Assembly: GCA_033782935.1 (NCBI GenBank)
Contig: JAWQEG010003810.1
Coordinates: 74,501 to 138,500 of the forward strand
DNA: 64,000 nucleotides
DNA from: Petrolisthes cinctipes
Taxonomy: Eukaryota; Arthropoda; Malacostraca; Decapoda; Porcellanidae
Reading direction: 5' to 3'
Of this stretch, positions 46,285 through 54,048 are shown in pieces. A program made the translations under genes and the position numbers. The notes beneath the pieces are model-generated. The model did no database searches. It saw only the letters and a program-made list of their open reading frames with translations, and was not told the origin of the DNA. How positions within the stretch are numbered: position 1 is the stretch's first letter; each line of letters opens with the position of its first letter.

Positions 46285-49200
46285 AATGTAACTCACAGAT
46301 GTTTAAATAATTTCCATTATCATCGATGGCGTAACTGACCAAACTGTTCTTGTCATAGAAGGTGATGGCCTGCAATCAAAACAATATCAGATTAATATTA
46401 ACCCTCAAAGCACGGGCATTCTCGAGTGTGGCCACTCTCTCGCCTTGCGGTTACAACGTAAACAACACATTTGGCAGCTAATAGCTTGTAAACCATTTAA
46501 ACTACATAAATAAATGATACACGATTTTGAAGTACAAACCTTCAGCTGTCTTATGATGTACTTGTGAAGACTAAATGGACATCTGTAAGATGGGTAGCCA
46601 GCTCAAAATGACGATAATTCAAAATTCTGTTTACACTCTCCTTACAATTCTAAGTACGTTTTCATGCTCTGATTTCATCATAAAATGTGTCAGAATCACA
46701 TTTTCCAACACAACAATTTGAAATATAACCTCACTGTCATTTTTACATACATATATGGTACTTAGCGCAAAAGCGGAGCGCTGAAAAAACATCCCCGCAT
46801 TTTATTATTTATTTTTTCTTGTTCCTACACTGGACATAGGCTTTATAAAGCCCAACAATGTGGCCTGGATCAATTACTGCTCACACACACACACGTCACG
46901 ACTTCCGAACTAGCACCCAGCCACATGCTAACAGGTATTCCTGCACTGGCTGCCAGTTGCTGGTGTGACTCGGGGGAGTTCCTAGGCACACACACCCTCT
47001 ATTGTGAGCCTAATCAAGCATGGCAAGGGGTGCGTAAATTTAAAAACTGTGCAGTCGATTTATGTCGTCACCTGTAGTTACCCACGCTTGTTGAGGGTGT
47101 CGACTTATGTGTAAGTTATGTCATCACCCACGGTTTAGGGGTTAAGGAGGTAATACACTTGTGGTACAGTCGGCCCCAGGAATTCGTATACACCACTGTG
47201 ACATTAAGGGCTCGTAACAACTAGAAAATTTAGTACATTTAATTTCTAACATCAAACTCTTCTAATAAAGTTATATGGCTAATACTTGAATCAATCAGCA
47301 GAAAAATCCCAATAGTATGTGCAAAATATAGACCCCTTTTAACTTATGCTCTGTGTACGAATTCCTGAGGCCGACTGTACGTTAGAGTACTTTGATTAAT
47401 CCAAAGTAGAGCCGGAAACAGGCGCAGATTAATACAAATAATGGTGACCTGTTTCTTGGACTAGTTTAGAGGAATCTATTGCTCCAGATTTACTACCAAC
47501 ACTGTACTACCCCTGAACTCCTATAAGCTTGGGTGATCCATCCTACTGAAGATTGATTTGAGGATGAAAAAAGACCTCTTTTGTCCATAAATATTTACCG
47601 TTCGCATTAACAGGTAAGGTAATAGTTTCGGTCACGTCTGCCCGTCCATTTGTCTGTTTATCTTTCTGTTAAGGCTCTAGCGACCTGAATAATTGAATAA
47701 GGACCTTCATTTTTGGTGTGGAAATCGGTAAGGGGTTTATCTCAGCCAGGTTCGAACAGCAGCGAAATTTAACCTACATGGCCAAAATCAGTCATATACA
47801 TTAATTATCAAGTTAATTATACATGTATTTGAATACTGTGGAACAATGTAAGATGGATTTTTGCTATTTTGACTCCATATCTGGCCTTAACCCTTAAACT
47901 GCGGGTGACAACAAATGTCATCAACTCAATTTTCAAATTTGCACAGCTCCCAACTAGATTAATTTTCTCACAGTTGATAACAGACTTGGCTGGTTATAAA
48001 ACCACAAATCCCGGCCCTCTCTTGGTCCAACCCCACTTAGTCTAGCTAATGCACTAAGAGTGTTAGGACGTAATTTTTGTCAAAGGAATGTAAAAGTGTA
48101 CAGTACTTTTGAGCTAGCTAGCTACCCATCCTACAGATATCTATATAGTCTTCACACGTACATTAGGAGACAGCTAAAGGCTTGTACGTCAACATCATGT
48201 ATCGTTTAGTCATATAGGGTTATTGGTTTGTAAGCTACTAGCCGCCAAAGGTTTGTTTACGTTTTGTAAAACATATCCTCTCTGGAGAGCGGACATGCAT
48301 GAAGAGTCATTTTTGGTGAAAAAAAAAAGGTTATCAATAATTTGTTTTTCCTGTTTTAATGTTATATTATTATTTTTTAAGTACACCACAGCTTGACAAC
48401 TTGACTATCTTGATCCTAATACTATTCTTTAGGTCAAATGGCAAGGTAATATTAAATGTAGAAAGGTAGAAGACAAAAGTTTAATTTTATTCTATGTCTT
48501 TGACTGATGTTATTTATTACGTTAGAAGTGGGCGGTATGTTACGGACATTGGTCGGAATCGATTTCTACTCGTTATACTATAATTGCAATGTTACGTAGG
48601 CAGCAAGGCAGCCATTACTCATACTTACCTTAAACCAGAGGCAGAGTGTAAAATACGACGTATTCAAAGCTGGATTGGGACCAAACACCTCCTCCTGCCC
48701 TAGACGTAAAACCAGTCTTGTATGGTTGTCTCTTATGCTGTCATGAGCCAAAATGTACACCACACTCCCTTCTGTTGTACCATCGTCATACCCATCTGGT
48801 TGCAAAGATATGTTCTTCAGGTTATAATAAATCACTGGGAGGTAATATCTATCTATTGCCATACGCCTTAATTCCCGAAGGAGTGGCCATAAATGAATCG
48901 CCTCCATGAACCCCTGTTCCCCGTTAAGTTGTGTCCCTCCTCCCACCCTCACATACCTCTCACCTCCATCCCTCCACCTCACTCTCGGTCTGCCCCTCCC
49001 CCTCCGTCCCTCCACCTCACTCTCCCTCACATACCTCTCACCTCTATCCCTCCACCTCACTCTCGGTCTGCCCCTCCCCCTCCGTCCCTCCACCTCACTC
49101 TCGGTCTGTCCCTCCCATGGAGGTAGAATAGGAGGAGGCGGTGCGCGGCCAGAAAAGTGAAGTCAGGTCCACCATATTGGTATTGGCAAGAAGCTCACCA

Positions 49201-52200
49201 GCCGTTCCTTAATTATTATTAATCTCTCCCTGACCTGTGTCACCCGAAAGGTGAAAAATTCCTACACTCTGCAGACAATGAAATACATTGTCACTAAATA
49301 TGTTCGGTGAACACTACCACTATCTTCAGTGGTCAGGACAGTGAAGAAATAACATATTATACAGTTAAGCAGTTCCTTTTTATGCAGTTATCAACGTATG
49401 TCATGTGTATGTCTATGCGTGTGTGTGCGTGCGCATGCTTGTGTATGTGTGTGTACAATTTGGGTGTGGTAAAATATGTTCACGTGTAAGGGAGGATCAC
49501 AAAACAACTTAATAAACAGCTGTGTTTGTGTGTTACTTAGGGAGGCACCCATTTATCAATTAGGAAGTTCATTAAGGGATTAAGTTTGCGAGACCCATCA
49601 CTAAGGTTGAAAATGTCATGGTTTTGAGTACTATTATTTTTTTTATTATTATTATTTTTTTTTTATATATCTTTCGACACTGGACATAGGCTTCATCAAG
49701 CCCGTTACCGTGGCCCAGGTCAACTGCTACTCACACACACACGTCACGACTTCCGAACTGGTACCCAGCCACAGAGGGAGGGAAGTGAGGGTAATTCCCA
49801 AATACTGCAGCTGTTATGGTACCAGCAAGGGTGTTTTACGACGTTCGGCGGCCTTATAGTTAGTGCCTGAAACTCAAATCGGAAGAGTAAATATTCTCAG
49901 GCCCTCACCTGAGAGGATCGATCTCCCGACCTCTAGGTTACAAGTCCAGAACACTAACCACTCGGCCACCTCCCCTAAATATATATATTTATATATATAC
50001 AACAATAATTCAATTATATTTTTTTTTCCGACTTCATGACATTTATAGTATAAGAGTTAGCTTCCTTCCCAGTGTAACTATCATTGGCATTACATGCATC
50101 ATTAAATACTGCATTATTCACTTTGCTTCCCTAGTTAGGATAATCGGTTACTTGGCCATGTCAATTATTCGAGGCAACTGCATACCATTGGATTGGGTTC
50201 CAATTTTAAGTGTGTTAGAAATATTAAAAATAATATTGCTCTTCAGGTAATCAATGACTCTGGTTCTGAAAAGTAGGATATTAGCTGATTCTGTTAATAA
50301 AGAGCCAGAGGAATACATGTATATTCCAAGTCAGTCTCACCTCCCAAAGTGTACAAATAAGATAGTTGCATATATAGCAGTATTTGTTGTATATAAATTA
50401 ATGAAGTCCTTGCACTGTGAACCATACATTGTTGCCCTAAACTCAGACAAGACTGATAAACAAATTTTTTCCTTGGTAAAGCTTGAGGACAGAGTAAACT
50501 TGGTGTATCCATCTGATGATGTAATTGATATATGTATTACATCAGAAAAACTGTTCAGGGAAAGAGGGTCCAGCACCACTTTGGAGAGGGTAGATTGTAG
50601 CAAAATAATAATTTCAGTGCTAACAAATTATGCCCACAAATAGATATTTCCTACTTTAGCTAGCTACATGTATGACTGAACATCACTTGCATTAGTTAAT
50701 TAAGGCAGTTGCTGAAGCATATTTGCAAGTGAAATATGCATATAAGGCCAAACAAATTACTAAGAAGTTGGCATCCAAAGAGAAAGTAAAGAGTCGACAG
50801 ATATATACAAAACTTATACATTTCAGTGGCCAGTAAGGTATACAGTATAATTATACTATAATAGGTCAGTAATTTATAATTTTCTATTTATATTATTGAA
50901 AATATTGATAAATGTGTGAATTGTATGTTATTAAAGAATACGAAGTACATGTCATAATTAAAAATGAACAAACATCGTGAGTAATCTGGCTAACCTTGTG
51001 GGTACTATGATTGTGAGTTAGTGCAATATGCTGATGACACTCAATTCATACATTAGGCCAAAGTAGATAATATGCCTAATTGAATTAGAAGAGCTGAAAA
51101 CACTCTAACGAAAGCAAAAAAATATTTCCTTAAAAACGGCTTAATGCTCAATGTAAATAAAACACAATGTATATTTATTGGATCTCATCAGCATATTTCA
51201 CGGATCCCAAGCGACACTGTTTGATAATGCATCCATCACACCAAGTAACAGTGTAAAAAACCTAGGACTACACATGGACCGATTTATGTTATTTAACATA
51301 CATATCGATGAAATCACAAAAAAAGTTATGGGCACACTTATCTCCTTGACTCGCATACTTAACAAAAGACACCCGGGTTTTAGTAGTACAAGCACTTGTC
51401 CTTAGTATCATAAATTATTGTATGATAATTTGGGGTCCTACTACTAAAGAACAAATCCAACGAGTACAAAGGCTCCAGAATTTTGCAGCAAAAGTAGCAA
51501 TAGGTGGTGCTCGAAAGTTCGACCATGTTACTCCAATAATTAATGAGCTAGGATGGTTAAACATTGAACAAAAATGTATTTTTGAATTATGTAACATGGT
51601 CTTCAAAGTACTTCACAATAATATTCCAGACTGGTTATCCACTCTCCCAACTGTGAGTGCTGTTCACAGTGTAAACACTAGACAGCAAGCTAACCTACAT
51701 ATAATAAAATGTAACAATAATATAGGTTCCAAATATTTCATCATAAGATGACCAAAAGCCTGGAATAATTTACCACAATTTCTGAAGGATAAGCAGACTC
51801 TAGCCACTTTTGAGAAAGAGCTACATACCTATATTCTCCAGTATAATTGCATCTAATTTTATCTTTTGTTTTTAACTCGTATAAATGTATATACTGTATG
51901 TAAAGAATAACCATTGTATTAATGGAAATAAAATTCTGATTCAGATTCTGATTGTGCCAACACTAGGCGTTGGTTGCCGAGCAGCTGACTGGCTTCACTC
52001 CACTCAGACTCAACTGAACGCCCGGGCCGCATATTCCGAAACTGTTGTTAATTTCGGCCCTATCTAAATTATCAGCCAATCAGGCGCCTTTCTCTCGTCA
52101 TGACGTCACCTCCGATTGACCAATCACACTCTTCCAAAGGTATGACGTCATTGCGTCGTTCACTCCAACGTATGCGATTACACCAATTATTATTATTGTG

Positions 52201-54007
52201 CATAATAATACTAATAACGATTATTATAATACGTTATTATTATTATGCATAAATATCAGCCAAAGAAGTGCACTCTGGAGCATAAGGTCTGATCCAGTTT
52301 TTATGCGTTATTGCCGCCATGACGTATCTGCTGCATGTGCCACAATCGCCAGAGTTGCCAATTTAGCGCTTTTGGAGCTAGATTCGGCACTTTATAGGAC
52401 AATATAGCTCTTACAATTTGGCTTTAGTGCCATTTGGCAGCTGCTTTTCTGTGTTTTTGTTGCGCATTTCTTGGTGGTTTTAATTATTTCAGAATCCTGA
52501 CATAATAAAGAGTAATAAGTAAATAACAATCAGAAGGTTTTGTGGGACATTTATCAAAAATAGCGCCTTTTTAGCGCTTTTTGGGAGTAAGTTTAGCGCC
52601 TTAAGAAATTTCCAGTTGGCAACTCAAGACCAGTTTATTTATACTGCTATATACTACTATACTATACTATACTACTGTACTACTATACAGGTGTATTATA
52701 TCAATAAAGTTGGTGTGCATATCACTTTGTAACCTACAACTAAAGTATAGTACCAATTAGAATAATAGCCAGGTTGACCCTTTACGATATACAAGAATAT
52801 AAATGGAAAGCTGTTAAGCAATATTTCAGTGCAAATTGCCAGGAGATTGAATAACCCCACAAAGATAAAGGACCTCGATGCTCCATGATGTTGGGTATAA
52901 TATTTTATCTACAATCAAAATCATCCCACCATTATTTCACGAAATAAATGAGGTACAGTACCGAGCACTAATAACTAATTAGGTGTGCTTGGAATACCTA
53001 GAGACCGTAAATAAATGCACAATAAGATCTCCATTGGAATTACAGTACTTCGTTGGTGAATTGGACTGTTCAAAGCTTCAACCAAAGCTGTATACCTTAG
53101 TGCTCATGACTGTATAATGGAAAAAATGACAGCTGTCGTAAAGGAGTGCAATGTTTTTATATATTTTTTTTTTTTCACGATGATAAGCGCGAGTCATTAG
53201 TCAATCGGAATATGACGTCATGACACAAGAGCAGCTCGTGAGTCTTGAAGGCTGATATTTCAGATAGTAACTTTTTTCACTTCAACTTAATTTTTAGTTC
53301 ATTTTTTATTAGACTGACACATTTTTTACTATAATGTTAATCCTCTACCATTATTCCGTTTGTATTCAAAGAACCAAGTAAATATTTACTGAAATTAATG
53401 AGGTATAAAGAAATAAATGACCACTTCTACCGTGAAAAAGTGCAATGTCTTATAACAATAAAAGCAAGCTATGACGTCATACCTTTCGGAGTGTGATTGG
53501 TTAATCGGAGGTGACGTCATGACGAGAGAAAGGCGCCTGATTGGCTGATATTTTAGATGGTGCCGAAATTAACAACAGTTTCGGAATATGCGCCCGGGCC
53601 GTCTCCTTCTATTCTATACCTCCATGGTCCCTCCACCTCACTCTCCCTCACATACATCTCAACTCCATCCCTCCACCTCACTCTTGTACACTCTCTTAAC
53701 CAACCTCTCGCTTCTTATAGGTTATATACTTTTGGCAATTGGAGCGCCTGGATTCCTCAAAGTATATTGACAGGAATTAGGACCAAATTAGCAAAAATAA
53801 TGGTGATCCGTTGCTTTGAATAGTTGAGAAGAATCGCTTGCTCCAGATCTACCAACATTGTACTATCTCCTTGATGCTAACTTGCTTAAAAAAAAAAAAA
53901 AAAAAAAAAAATCACTGTTTTTACTGTTTCAGATTTCCAAAGAAGCATAAATCCAAATGCAAATATGAAATAAAATCATATCCAAAATATATGGATTTTT
54001 TTTATAT

Positions 54008-54048
<41 letters not shown>

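Noticed and set aside
48835..49093. N-terminal extension of the exon 2 frame
   Set aside because: It is RTE-derived minisatellite and lacks a start or signal peptide. Splice phase from the signal-peptide exon fits an acceptor at 48,834.
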